Assembly: GCF_001689125.2 (NCBI RefSeq)
Contig: NZ_CP015405.2
Span: 62,001 to 126,000 of the forward strand
DNA: 64,000 nucleotides
From: Blautia pseudococcoides
GTDB lineage: Bacteria > Bacillota > Clostridia > Lachnospirales > Lachnospiraceae
Direction of reading: 5' to 3'
Part shown: positions 41,407-49,557 of the stretch, in pieces
Layout of the letters: each line of letters begins with the position of its first letter
Position numbering within the stretch: position 1 is the stretch's first letter
Made by a program: the position numbers and the translations under genes
Notes under the pieces: model-generated
What the model was told of the DNA's origin: nothing
The model's input: the letters and a program-made list of their open reading frames with translations, nothing else
The model's database searches: none

Positions 41407-42225
41407 ATGAATCAGGCAGAGGAAAAGTTATTCAGGTGTTTGGAAAGTGTTAAGAAGAGGACAGGATTTAAGCCGGAGGTGGCGCTGGTACTGGGATCCG
41501 GACTGGGAGATTATGCGGATGGGATCCGGATCGGGGATACCGTGGATTATAAGGATATTGAGGGATTTCCGACCTCCACAGTGGAGGGGCATAAGGGAAG
41601 ATTTGTATTCGGATATGTGGGGAAGGTGCCTGTGGTGATCATGCAGGGACGTGTGCATTATTATGAAGGATATCCCATGTCGGATGTGGTGCTTCCTGTG
41701 AGACTGATGGGGCTTTTGGGGGCGAAAAAGCTGATTCTCACCAATGCGGCAGGAGGAGTGAATTTTGATTTTGAACCCGGGGATTTTATGCTGATCCGTG
41801 ACCATATCACCACAGCGGTGCCCAGTCCTTTGATCGGGGGAAATATGGATAAATTGGGGCCAAGATTTCCGGATATGAGTGAGGTTTACAGTGTCCGGAT
41901 GCAGAAAGTGGTGAAGGAGGCGGCATGTAAGCTGGGGATTTCTCTGAAAGAAGGGGTTTATATGCAGTTTAGCGGACCGAATTATGAGACTCCGGCGGAA
42001 ATTCGTATGTGCAGAGTGTGGGGGGCTGATGCGGCAGGGATGAGTACCGCATGTGAAGCTATGGCTGCACGGCATATGGGGATGGAAGTGTGCGGGATTT
42101 CCTGTATTACGAATCAGGCTGCGGGGATGGGCAAGAAGTTGGATCATGCGGAGGTGCAGGAGACGGCGGATAGGGTTTCGCGGGAGTTTGCGGGGCTGGT
42201 TACGGAGGTTATTGGGGGGATTTAG
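41407..42225 (+). CDS. Purine-nucleoside phosphorylase
   Basis: This enzyme cleaves purine (deoxy)nucleosides with phosphate to base and pentose-1-phosphate, supplying deoC after isomerisation. The 272-residue product has ALVLGSGLGDYADGI (phosphate loop), VIMQGRVHYYEGYPM, LTNAAGGVN, and GVYMQFSGPNYETPAEIRM plus CISCITNQAAGM-like GISCITNQAAGM, the trimeric PNP (PunA/DeoD2-type) signature. GAAAGGAAGGG precedes ATG 41407. Confidence 0.93.
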   Translation: MNQAEEKLFRCLESVKKRTGFKPEVALVLGSGLGDYADGIRIGDTVDYKDIEGFPTSTVEGHKGRFVFGYVGKVPVVIMQGRVHYYEGYPMSDVVLPVRLMGLLGAKKLILTNAAGGVNFDFEPGDFMLIRDHITTAVPSPLIGGNMDKLGPRFPDMSEVYSVRMQKVVKEAACKLGISLKEGVYMQFSGPNYETPAEIRMCRVWGADAAGMSTACEAMAARHMGMEVCGISCITNQAAGMGKKLDHAEVQETADRVSREFAGLVTEVIGGI

Positions 42226-42289
42226 GGATTGTGAGGGGGGGAATGTTGTGGGGCGGATTACGGCGTATGGATTACGGCGGACGGCGGAC

Positions 42290-42501
42290 GGCAGGCGAGA
42301 CGGCGCTGCAGGGGCGGGAGGCAGAGATACAGCCTGGCTCCTGGCTGCGCTCCCCTCAGCTAACTTGCTCCCAGCTGCTAAATTCGTCGGCAATGGCCTC
42401 CTCATTAATCAGCTGGGGCAAGTGGATCTTCGGCTCGCTCCGCTTGACACTCGCCAGCCTGTATCTCTGCCTCCCGCCCCTGCAGCGCCGCCTCGCCTGC
42501 C
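42290..42501. repeat. Large hairpin element: 49-bp inverted arms, nested inner stem
   Basis: Arm 42290-42338 is the reverse complement of 42453-42501 with 47 of 49 bases matching. Within the 114-base loop a second stem forms between 42363-42377 (ACTTGCTCCCAGCTG) and 42410-42423 (CAGCTGGGGCAAGT). A transcript would fold into a long rod. It could be a miniature mobile or palindromic repeat element, or a structured RNA. Confidence 0.8.
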
Positions 42502-42503
42502 TG

Positions 42504-42580
42504 GGGTTGGAACGCGGAACATAAGGCTGCCTAAAGGATAGGGATTGGAGTGCGGAACGTAAGGCTGCGGAGGGGACAGG
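42504..42580 (+). repeat. Direct repeat, two ~38-bp units
   Basis: GGGTTGGAACGCGGAACATAAGGCTGC-type unit, followed immediately by GGGATTGGAGTGCGGAACGTAAGGCTGC; they share GCGGAAC(A/G)TAAGGCTGC and end in GGATAGG or GGACAGG. Confidence 0.65.
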
Positions 42581-42592
42581 GTGCCGCCCTTA

Positions 42593-42628
42593 GGGGTGGA
42601 TGGGGGGGAGGGTTAGGGTGGTTTAGGG
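42593..42628 (+). other. G-quadruplex motif
   Basis: Five G-runs of three or more (GGGG, GGGGGGG, GGG, GGG, GGG), separated by 1-7 bases and including GGGTTAGGG, satisfy the usual quadruplex pattern on the + strand. Confidence 0.55.
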
Positions 42629-42646
42629 TGCCTTTGGGGGTGCTGG

Positions 42647-42853
42647 TTATTTGGAGGCGTAGGCGGGACCGTAGTGGAGGCGGATGCGTTGGCAGCAGTT
42701 TTGAAGGCCGTAGCTGGTTGTGGGGACCAGGGTATGGGATGTTAATAGTTGATTGAGTTCTTTTTGACGGTCTTGGGGGATCCTGAAGGAGAATATCTGG
42801 TAACTGCCCCTCCTTTCCGGCCGAATTTTTAAGCAGATAAGTTTGTCTCCCAT
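42647..42853 (-). CDS. Possible 68-residue protein
   Basis: Unrecognised. The frame MGDKLICLKIRPERRG, then FRIPQDRQKELNQLL, reads like a folded protein, without the Pro/Arg bias of the other frames here. It ends HYGPAYASK at a TAA. There is no clear ribosome site, and its 5' end abuts the palindrome upstream of the divergent GNAT gene. Low confidence. Confidence 0.3.
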   Translation of the reverse strand: MGDKLICLKIRPERRGSYQIFSFRIPQDRQKELNQLLTSHTLVPTTSYGLQNCCQRIRLHYGPAYASK

Positions 42854-42857
42854 AAAA

Positions 42858-42893
42858 ATATGACATACCGTGTCATGTTTTATATGTTATACT
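42858..42893 (+). promoter_or_regulatory. Palindrome and -10 box ahead of the GNAT gene
   Basis: ATGACA-TACCG-TGTCAT (about 42859-42875) is a perfect 6-5-6 inverted repeat, followed by a TATACT -10-like box near 42888. It may be an operator overlapping the promoter. Confidence 0.4.
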
Positions 42894-42926
42894 GGCATTA
42901 GTTCAGAAAGGAAATGGGAAAATTAT

Positions 42927-43673
42927 ATGGATATTATTACACTTACAAAGGAAAACCTGGAAAAGGAGCATATCTGCTGTGCGATCTCCAACAATAAGGA
43001 CTGTCAGGTGGCGGCAAAGAAGGAATGGATCTCCCAGCAGCTGGATGCTGGTTTGATGTTCAAAAAATGTGATGTGCGGGGGAAATGTTTTATTGAATAC
43101 ATTCCTGCGGAGAACGCGTGGGCTCCGGTTTTGGCAGAGGATTACATGTACATTGACTGTCTGTGGGTTTCAGGAAAATTCAAGGGGCTAGGGTATTCTA
43201 ATCTCCTTTTGGACGAATGCATCAGGGACAGCAAGGCAAAAGGAAAAAAGGGACTGGCAGTTCTCTCCTCCCCTAAAAAAATGCCATACTTGTCTGATCC
43301 CGGCTATCTCCGTTATAAAGGATTTATCACTGCGGATACGGCTAAGCCGTATTATGAGCTGCTTTATCTGCCTTTTGAGGAGAATGCGGAAAAGCCACAG
43401 TTTAGGGAACAGTCAAAATCCCCGCACACAGAGCAGGAGGGATTTGTTCTATATTATACGCATCAATGTCCTTTTACCGCAAAATATGTACCGCTCATTG
43501 AGAATTTGGCACAAAACAAAGGGGTGCCATTCCAGGCTATACGTTTTAAGACGAAAGAGCAGGCACAAAATGCCCCGGCACCTTTTACGTCATACAGCCT
43601 TTTTTATAATGGAGCTTTTTTGACAAATGAAATTTTATCTGAAAAGAAATTTGAAAAGATTCTTGCAGAGTAA
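42927..43673 (+). CDS. GNAT acetyltransferase with YoaP-like C-terminal domain
   Basis: The 248-residue protein has an N-terminal GNAT fold (~residues 1-150; VAEDYMYIDCLWVSGKFKGLGYSNLLLDECI-like acetyl-CoA loop with K/GxGxS) and a separate C-terminal part (~165-248; FVLYYTHQCPFTAKYVPLIENLAQNKG) that looks thioredoxin-like, with a CPF motif, as in YoaP-type proteins. The substrate is unknown. AGAAAGGAAATGGG precedes ATG 42927. The longer frame from 42870 runs through the promoter. Confidence 0.78.
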   Translation: MDIITLTKENLEKEHICCAISNNKDCQVAAKKEWISQQLDAGLMFKKCDVRGKCFIEYIPAENAWAPVLAEDYMYIDCLWVSGKFKGLGYSNLLLDECIRDSKAKGKKGLAVLSSPKKMPYLSDPGYLRYKGFITADTAKPYYELLYLPFEENAEKPQFREQSKSPHTEQEGFVLYYTHQCPFTAKYVPLIENLAQNKGVPFQAIRFKTKEQAQNAPAPFTSYSLFYNGAFLTNEILSEKKFEKILAE

Positions 43674-43685
43674 CGACTTCGCTGG

Positions 43686-43753
43686 TCATCGTATTTACTG
43701 CGCTGACCGTGAGAACAAGTCCAACAGCCAGGCAAAATCCCATTGCCCATGGC
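43686..43753 (+). repeat. Interspersed repeat, copy 2
   Basis: Matches 23413-23473 (see that entry). It lies directly after the GNAT gene. Confidence 0.5.
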
Positions 43754-43783
43754 GATCGTCAATTCTAATAGTCAGTTCAAGGG

Positions 43784-43812
43784 CCGCTGCCGGGGTTTGA
43801 GGCAGCGGTTTG
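43784..43812 (+). terminator. Hairpin after the GNAT gene
   Basis: CCGCTGCC (43784-43791) pairs with GGCAGCGG (43801-43808), followed by TTTG; probable terminator. Confidence 0.6.
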
Positions 43813-43848
43813 TGAATCTATAAGCCTGTATTTCTGGCGTCAGAAAAT

Positions 43849-43903
43849 TTTACATAGATTTTACAAAACCCCAATAAAAGATTTTACATACCTCCCCTAC
43901 AAT
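43849..43903 (+). promoter_or_regulatory. Pho-box-like repeats and -10 box ahead of the Na/Pi cotransporter
   Basis: TTTACA occurs at 43849, 43860 and 43883, i.e. spaced 11 and then 23 bases. PhoP/PhoB-type regulators of Firmicutes bind TT(A/T)ACA repeats 11 bp apart. A TACAAT -10-like box is at 43898-43903. The two-component pair at 45870-47869 is the obvious candidate regulator. Confidence 0.62.
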
Positions 43904-44027
43904 AAGGACAGAATAAAAGGTAATATGTTGTTACTGCTCACTGCCACGATCCCTCGAAGCGTGCTGCTGAGAACGGAGTGAACCGTAACGAAGTTTGCCT
44001 TGCTACAAAAGGAAAAGGAGAAAAAGT

Positions 44028-45797
44028 ATGGATTTCTTTAGTATTTTAACCTTAGTCGGTGGTTTGGCTTTGTTTTTATACGGAATGAATGTCATGGGTG
44101 ACGGTCTGGCCAAGGTATCAGGCGGCAAGATGGAGAGGATTCTGGAAACACTGACCTCAAACCCCTTAAAAGCCGTGGGACTGGGAGCCGCTGTCACTGC
44201 GGTCATTCAGTCTTCATCAGCAACAACAGTCATGGTTGTAGGATTCGTTAACTCCGGCATCATGAAGCTCTCTCAGGCAGTGGGTGTTATCATGGGTGCC
44301 AATATCGGTACAACAATTACATCCTGGATTCTGAGTCTTTCCGGAATTCAGAGTGATAACTTCTTTATACAGCTTTTCAAACCATCAACATTTTCACCCG
44401 TCCTGGCTATTGTGGGTGTAGCTTTCCTTATGTTTGCCAAAAGTGAGAAGAAAAAAGATATTGGCATGATATTTATTGGATTTGCTGTACTTATGTTTGG
44501 TATGGAGAGTATGAGCAGCGCTGTGAAGCCACTGGCGGACGTACCGGAATTCACCGGTATTCTGACACAGTTTTCCAACCCGATCCTGGGCATGATCGCA
44601 GGTACGGTCCTCACAGCAGTTATCCAGAGTTCTTCCGCGTCTGTGGGTATTCTGCAGGCACTCTGTGTGACAGGGGCGGTGAGCTTTGACGTTGCCATCC
44701 CCATTATCATGGGACAGAATATCGGTACTTGTGTGACCGCGCTTCTCTCCGCTGTGGGAGCTAAAAAGAATGCTAAACGTGCGGCTATGGTACATCTGTA
44801 CTTTAACGTGATCGGTACGGTTACATTCATGATCCTTTTCTATGCACTTAACTCTTTTATCCATTTTGGATTTATGGGACATGCGGCAAATGCGGCAGGT
44901 ATTGCGATCGTGCATACCACATTCAATGTTTTTGCCACTTTGGTCCTGCTGCCATTCTCCAGAGGCCTGGAAAAGCTTGCCACCCTTACGATCCGGGACA
45001 AAGAGGAGGAGGCGAAAGCATCCCCACAGGATATTCAGACACAGCTTTTAGATGTGCGTTTTCTTGATAAACCAGCGTTTGCCATGGAGCAGAGCCGCCA
45101 CGTGGTGGACAGTATGGCGAGAGATGCACAGGAGTCCCTGCGCAAAGCCCTGTCTCTGATTGATAATTACGATGAGAATGGGGCGGAGGATGTGGTCAGC
45201 CTGGAAGACCATGTGGACCGCTATGAGGATGCGCTGGGAACGTATCTGGTAAAATTAAGCCAGAAAGACCTGAATCAGAAGGACAGTCATGACTTGTCCA
45301 TTATGCTCCACTGCATCGGTGACTTTGAGCGCATTTCTGACCATGCGGTAAATATTATGCAGTCAGCAAAGGAGATGTATGCAAAAAACATGAAATTTTC
45401 AGATAAGGCAATACAGGAACTGCACGTGATAGCCAAGGCTGTTGAGGATATCTTTGATTCTGCCTACAAAGTATTTGCAGGGCAGGACCAGGAGCTGGCA
45501 AAAAGTGTGGAACCCCTTGAACAGGTAATAGATGAGCTGAATATGGAGCTGAAAGCCCGCCATATCCGCAGGCTCAGGGAAGGCAAATGTACCATTGAAC
45601 AGGGCTTTGTCCTTTCTGATATCACAACCAGTCTGGAGAGGATTGCAGACCACTGCTCCAACATTGCAGTCTGTATCACTCAGGTTCCGGATGATGCGTT
45701 TGATACCCACAGCTATCTGGAGCATATGAAGCGTGAGGATAACTCCGAGTTCCAGCGGGTAATGGAACTTTCCCGCAGTCATTATCAGCTTCCATAA
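44028..45797 (+). CDS. Na+/phosphate cotransporter with PhoU-like C-terminal domain
   Basis: NptA/PitA-like transporters use the Na+ gradient to take up inorganic phosphate. The 589-residue product has two Na_Pi repeats, each with QSSSA (QSSSATTVMVVGFVN ~residue 62; QSSSASVGILQAL ~202), about eight membrane helices to ~residue 315, then a helical PhoU-like domain (~350-560; HCIGDFERISDHAVNI, ITTSLERIADHCSNIA). AAAGGAAAAGGAG precedes ATG 44028. Pho-box-like repeats upstream and a phosphate-type two-component system downstream support phosphate control. Confidence 0.92.
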   Translation: MDFFSILTLVGGLALFLYGMNVMGDGLAKVSGGKMERILETLTSNPLKAVGLGAAVTAVIQSSSATTVMVVGFVNSGIMKLSQAVGVIMGANIGTTITSWILSLSGIQSDNFFIQLFKPSTFSPVLAIVGVAFLMFAKSEKKKDIGMIFIGFAVLMFGMESMSSAVKPLADVPEFTGILTQFSNPILGMIAGTVLTAVIQSSSASVGILQALCVTGAVSFDVAIPIIMGQNIGTCVTALLSAVGAKKNAKRAAMVHLYFNVIGTVTFMILFYALNSFIHFGFMGHAANAAGIAIVHTTFNVFATLVLLPFSRGLEKLATLTIRDKEEEAKASPQDIQTQLLDVRFLDKPAFAMEQSRHVVDSMARDAQESLRKALSLIDNYDENGAEDVVSLEDHVDRYEDALGTYLVKLSQKDLNQKDSHDLSIMLHCIGDFERISDHAVNIMQSAKEMYAKNMKFSDKAIQELHVIAKAVEDIFDSAYKVFAGQDQELAKSVEPLEQVIDELNMELKARHIRRLREGKCTIEQGFVLSDITTSLERIADHCSNIAVCITQVPDDAFDTHSYLEHMKREDNSEFQRVMELSRSHYQLP

Positions 45798-45804
45798 ATT
45801 TTTC

Positions 45805-45833
45805 TTGTGCGCTCCCTGAAAAATGCGTATACT
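45805..45833 (+). promoter_or_regulatory. Promoter of the two-component operon
   Basis: TTGTGC (45805-45810), 17-bp spacer, TATACT (45828-45833). GCGCTCCC in the spacer (45809-45816) is the inverse of GGGAGCGC at the ribosome site (45860-45867). Confidence 0.55.
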
Positions 45834-45869
45834 GTCTATAGAATAGGATGGCAGGAGAAGGGAGCGCAT

Positions 45870-46544
45870 ATGATTTATTGTGTGGAGGATGAAAGAAATA
45901 TTCGGGAACTTCTTGTATATACACTGGGCACTACCGGATTTCAGGCAAAGGGATTATGTGATGGAAAAGAACTGTTTGCAGCACTGGAGGGTGAGATTCC
46001 GGAGCTGATACTTCTGGATATTATGCTGCCCGGTGACGACGGGTATGAGATTCTGGAAAAATTGAAAAAAGAGCACAAAACCAGAGATATCCCTGTTATT
46101 ATGGTAACTGCCAAGGAGGCGGAATACGATAAGGTGAGAGGGCTGGACGGCGGGGCGGATGACTATATTACCAAACCCTTTGGTATGATGGAATTTATCT
46201 CCCGGGTCAGGGCAGTGCTCCGCAGAAGTAAAAAGCAGTATCAGGACAAAATCCTGCGCTGTGAAGATCTCTCCGTAAATGTGGACAGGCATGAAGTGCT
46301 GGATGGGCAGCGGAGAGTGGAACTGACACTGAAAGAATTTGAAATGCTCCGCTATCTGATGGAGAATCAGGGAATCGTGCTGAGCCGTGACAGACTGCTG
46401 GAACATATCTGGGGATATGACTTTGACGGTGAGACAAGGACAGTGGATGTACATATCCGGACACTGCGGCAGAAGCTGGGAGACTGCGGAAACCTGATTG
46501 AGACCATCCGGGGAGTGGGCTATCGGATTGGAGATGGAAGATGA
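45870..46544 (+). CDS. PhoB/PhoP-type response regulator
   Basis: The 224-residue protein has a receiver domain with an acidic start (VEDERN), phospho-acceptor Asp in LLDIMLPG (~residue 50) and Lys in ITKPFG (~101), and an OmpR/PhoB winged helix (LTLKEFEMLRYLMENQG; GETRTVDVHIRTLRQKLG). I chose ATG 45870, behind GGAGAAGGGAG. It ends in a four-base overlap with the kinase gene. It probably regulates the Na/Pi cotransporter next door (inference). Confidence 0.9.
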   Translation: MIYCVEDERNIRELLVYTLGTTGFQAKGLCDGKELFAALEGEIPELILLDIMLPGDDGYEILEKLKKEHKTRDIPVIMVTAKEAEYDKVRGLDGGADDYITKPFGMMEFISRVRAVLRRSKKQYQDKILRCEDLSVNVDRHEVLDGQRRVELTLKEFEMLRYLMENQGIVLSRDRLLEHIWGYDFDGETRTVDVHIRTLRQKLGDCGNLIETIRGVGYRIGDGR

Positions 46545-47869
46545 AACAACGTATACTGAACCACGTAGGGATCATGGTGGTTCTTTCCGTGATACTGACC
46601 TTTTTCGCGGCCAGTGCTGTTATGTACGGGAAATACAATCATTATATGAAGCAGGATGTCAGGAATGAAGTCCAGTACATCCGCTACGCGGTGGAGAATA
46701 CGGGGGAGGAGTATCTGAACAAAACCACAGGTGATTTGACTACAAGCCGTATTACCCTGGCAAGGCCTGACGGGACGATCCTGTATGATTCAGAAAAAGA
46801 TGCATCTGATTTGGAGAACCATAAGGACAGACCTGAGATCATCCAGGCATTGGAAAAGGGGACCGGGGAAGTGGTACGGTTTTCCCAGACGCTGTCAAAA
46901 CAGACCTTTTATTATGCAGTCAAACTGAATGACGGAAATATTCTGCGGGTGGCTAAGACAACAGACAGTGTTTTGTCTACCATGATGTCAAGCTTCACGC
47001 TTTTGGGGCTTTTGCTGATCGCGATTCTGGCGCTGGCTTTTTTTGTAGTCGAGAAGCAGACCAGAAGGCTGATCGCGCCCATCAATGAATTGGATCTGGA
47101 GCATCCGCTGGAAAATGTGGCGTATGAGGAACTGCGGCCTCTTTTGGATCGGGTGGATGAGCAGAATGTGCAGATCGCCAAGCAGGTAGAGGAACTGAAA
47201 CAGGCGGAGCTGGTGCGAAAGGAATTTTCGGCAAATGTCTCCCATGAATTGAAGACCCCGCTCATGTCCATCTCAGGTTATGCGGAGATCATGCGTGACG
47301 GGCTGGTACAGCCTCAGGATGTGCCCGAGTTTGCAGGCAGGATTTACGATGAGGCAAGCAGGCTTACCAGCCTTGTGCAGGACATTATTGAAATCTCAAA
47401 ACTGGATGAGAGCAGGAATATGCCTTTGGAAGAGGTGGATTTGTATGAGATGACCCAGGATATCTGCCAGACCCTTATGCTTCCGGCCAAAAAGAAACGG
47501 GTGACAGTTTTGATGGAAGGAAAGAACATGACAATTCAGGGGGTAAGGCACGTGTTATATGAAATGCTGTATAACCTTGTGGATAACGCCATTAAATATA
47601 ATAAAGAAGGTGGATACGTGAAGGTTCTGCTCGCCCGGGAAAAAGGCGGGGTGCGGTGGAGCGTGGAGGATAACGGGATCGGTATAGCGAAAGAGGAGCA
47701 GGAGCGAATCTTTGAGAGGTTTTACCGTGTGGACAAGAGCCATTCCAGAAAGACCGGGGGAACAGGACTGGGGCTTTCCATTGTGAAGCATGGAGCCGCG
47801 CTGCATCATGCCAAGATTGTGCTGAACAGTGAGCCTGGGAAGGGCAGTAAGATAGTATTGAGATTTTAG
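46541..47869 (+). CDS. PhoR-type sensor histidine kinase
   Basis: The 442-residue protein has a membrane helix at the N-terminus (~residues 8-30), an extracytoplasmic domain (~30-145), a second helix (~150-175), a HAMP-like linker, the HisKA motif SHELKTPLMSISGYAEIM (~residue 233, His acceptor) and a complete ATPase end (LVDNAIKYN, DNGIGIAKEE, FERFYRVDKS, GTGLGLSIVKH). It overlaps the response regulator gene by four bases and forms its cognate pair. Confidence 0.92.
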   Translation: MKQRILNHVGIMVVLSVILTFFAASAVMYGKYNHYMKQDVRNEVQYIRYAVENTGEEYLNKTTGDLTTSRITLARPDGTILYDSEKDASDLENHKDRPEIIQALEKGTGEVVRFSQTLSKQTFYYAVKLNDGNILRVAKTTDSVLSTMMSSFTLLGLLLIAILALAFFVVEKQTRRLIAPINELDLEHPLENVAYEELRPLLDRVDEQNVQIAKQVEELKQAELVRKEFSANVSHELKTPLMSISGYAEIMRDGLVQPQDVPEFAGRIYDEASRLTSLVQDIIEISKLDESRNMPLEEVDLYEMTQDICQTLMLPAKKKRVTVLMEGKNMTIQGVRHVLYEMLYNLVDNAIKYNKEGGYVKVLLAREKGGVRWSVEDNGIGIAKEEQERIFERFYRVDKSHSRKTGGTGLGLSIVKHGAALHHAKIVLNSEPGKGSKIVLRF

Positions 47870-47882
47870 TGGATGTAAAAGA

Positions 47883-47926
47883 CTGAGGAGACCGCCTGTA
47901 TTGGCGGGCTCCTCAATTTTGTTTTA
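47883..47926. terminator. Terminator between convergent operons
   Basis: TGAGGAG and CCGCC pair with GGCGG and CTCCTCA, followed by ATTTTGTTTT. It ends the two-component operon and lies just after the DUF4097 gene on the other strand. Confidence 0.85.
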
Positions 47927-47934
47927 GCGCAATA

Positions 47935-48888
47935 TTATTTTGTTTTGCTCAGTTTCATGCTGCCGCTTACCGTGTCGATCCGGAAGTGGCTCTTGCCGGA
48001 CTCGTAGGTGCGGCGGGAGTCAGAACCGGTAGTCGGGAAGTCGCTCTCCAGGTCGCCGCTTACTGTGTCATATTCCAATGTAAAACCGGAATTAGCGGGG
48101 ATGTTCAGGGTTACGCTTCCGCTGGTGGTGCCTGCCTGGATATTTTCAGGGCAGGCAGCAGAGGTGATTTGTAAATCTCCCGATACACTGTCGTGCTGCA
48201 CAGCAGTCAGAGAACCATCCAGGATAACGTCGCCGCTGGTAGAATTGGTAACTGCATTTTCGCTGACGATCAGATTTGTGGAATTCAGGGAGCCGCTGGT
48301 GGTGTTCGCGGAAAGAGTGTCAGACTCCACATTTTTAAGACTGATATCTCCGGACACATTATCCAGGGACAATTTTTTTGTTTTCAAATTATCCAGGTTG
48401 ATATCTGAGGAGACACCATCCACAAGAATTTCCTGGAAGGAGTCCGCGTATTTCCTGGGAATCTGGATCTCCAGCTTTTTTGAAAGACCGTTGGCAAAAG
48501 CGGTTATGATATTTTTGGTAGCACCGCGGTATTCGATCAGAAGCGTGTCACCTTTCAGGTAATAGTGCAGCTGTTCTTTGGTGCTTAATTTCTGTGAAGA
48601 TGTTTCTTTAACAATGACCTGATCGGTATCTGCGGCAGACAAAGTGATACTGCCGTCTAACCAGTTTACCCTTATGTTTTTTATTTTATCCGCTGGCAGT
48701 TCGGCGGGCCCGGCAGTGTATTTGCCGCTTTCCGCGTAGGTCCAGCCTCCGGAAGTGGTGTGATTGCCAAAAGGAAACAGGGTGACACTCCAGTTGCCTA
48801 AAACGCCCATAATAAGTACAACTGTCAGAATAACAGCCACAATAGACCAGGAAACTATGCGTATAACGGCAGATGTTTTTCTATTCAT
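47935..48888 (-). CDS. DUF4097-family beta-repeat protein
   Basis: The 317-residue product has one membrane helix at residues ~10-32 and a long beta-repeat region with recurring TTSGSV, DTVSGD and NVSGDI phrases, typical of the DUF4097 right-handed beta-helix-like fold. Family members (e.g. LiaX-related) are linked to envelope stress responses. It is the third gene of a padR-HAAS-DUF4097 operon, an arrangement common in Firmicutes, and likely sits outside the membrane. Confidence 0.85.
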   Translation of the reverse strand: MNRKTSAVIRIVSWSIVAVILTVVLIMGVLGNWSVTLFPFGNHTTSGGWTYAESGKYTAGPAELPADKIKNIRVNWLDGSITLSAADTDQVIVKETSSQKLSTKEQLHYYLKGDTLLIEYRGATKNIITAFANGLSKKLEIQIPRKYADSFQEILVDGVSSDINLDNLKTKKLSLDNVSGDISLKNVESDTLSANTTSGSLNSTNLIVSENAVTNSTSGDVILDGSLTAVQHDSVSGDLQITSAACPENIQAGTTSGSVTLNIPANSGFTLEYDTVSGDLESDFPTTGSDSRRTYESGKSHFRIDTVSGSMKLSKTK

Positions 48889-48894
48889 GGTTAC

Positions 48895-49557
48895 CTACTT
48901 TCTCAGCTCAAAGGCTGCTCGGATGATAGACTGTACCGCAGCGGCTATCAGAAAAATGATCCAGGTTACATTCCACCGCATGGTACTGAAGCTGATAATC
49001 AAATACAGTACAGTGGCAAGACTCCATAAGGCACTGTTGACTGCCCGGAAAGTCTGGCGGCTGCCGGCGTTGTATTCCTGCCATTCTCTGAAATCATCTA
49101 CGATAGTGCCGTCATTGGCAGTATCGCGGGGGCGGGTCATATTGTGAAAGAGCAGCAGACCGGTGGCAGCGGCGATCATTAGAAACATAAGGCATACGCC
49201 TACGGTATCGTGGCCTAAACTATCCGCTATGATAACAGGAACCACACATGTGATATAAAGCATAATGGCTGAGGAGAACAGGATCGCGGATTTGCGCTTC
49301 TGTTTTTTATGGCTTTCTTCATCAGGGAAGGGGTGGGGATTGTAGCCGGCAGTCAGATTTGACAGCAGCTCATCCACGTCTCCTACGCTGGCTACAGAAA
49401 TATTAAAGGCTGCTTCCGGGCTTTTGCCCTCAGCCAGAAGGTCATGGTATTTGTCTATGAGGTTCTGAAGAATCTCTTCTTTCAGCTCCACTGCCTGTTT
49501 GGTGGGGGGGATTTCCCCGAATAAATTGTCCATATATTCCCTGAGTCTATTTTCCAT
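48895..49557 (-). CDS. HAAS/DUF1700-type membrane protein
   Basis: The 220-residue product has an N-terminal helical HAAS-like domain (YMDNLFGEIPPTKQAVELKEEILQNLIDKY, then EGKSPEAAFNISVASVGDVDELL) followed by about four membrane helices (~residues 92-220). Such proteins occur with PadR regulators as a two-gene signalling unit. Its start overlaps the padR stop by 11 bases. Confidence 0.82.
   Translation of the reverse strand: MENRLREYMDNLFGEIPPTKQAVELKEEILQNLIDKYHDLLAEGKSPEAAFNISVASVGDVDELLSNLTAGYNPHPFPDEESHKKQKRKSAILFSSAIMLYITCVVPVIIADSLGHDTVGVCLMFLMIAAATGLLLFHNMTRPRDTANDGTIVDDFREWQEYNAGSRQTFRAVNSALWSLATVLYLIISFSTMRWNVTWIIFLIAAAVQSIIRAAFELRK

Larger units (their letters stand above)
42247..42646. 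other. GC-rich, repeat-dense, non-coding segment after pnp
   Basis: Strikingly G/C-rich and unlike its neighbours. In order it holds tandem GGATTACGGC and GGCGGAC units (42256-42290), a large hairpin (listed), a 37-bp direct duplication (42504-42580) and a G-run segment. Long frames exist here only because stops are rare in GC-rich DNA; none has a ribosome site. Confidence 0.6.

Noticed and set aside
41428-42405. 325-codon minus-strand frame over the nucleoside phosphorylase
   Set aside because: It is antisense to a clear enzyme gene; Pro/His/Arg/Ser-rich with no domain.
42053-42541. Long + strand frames through the GC-rich hairpin segment
   Set aside because: They lack start signals and domains, and stay open because GC-rich repeats have few stops.
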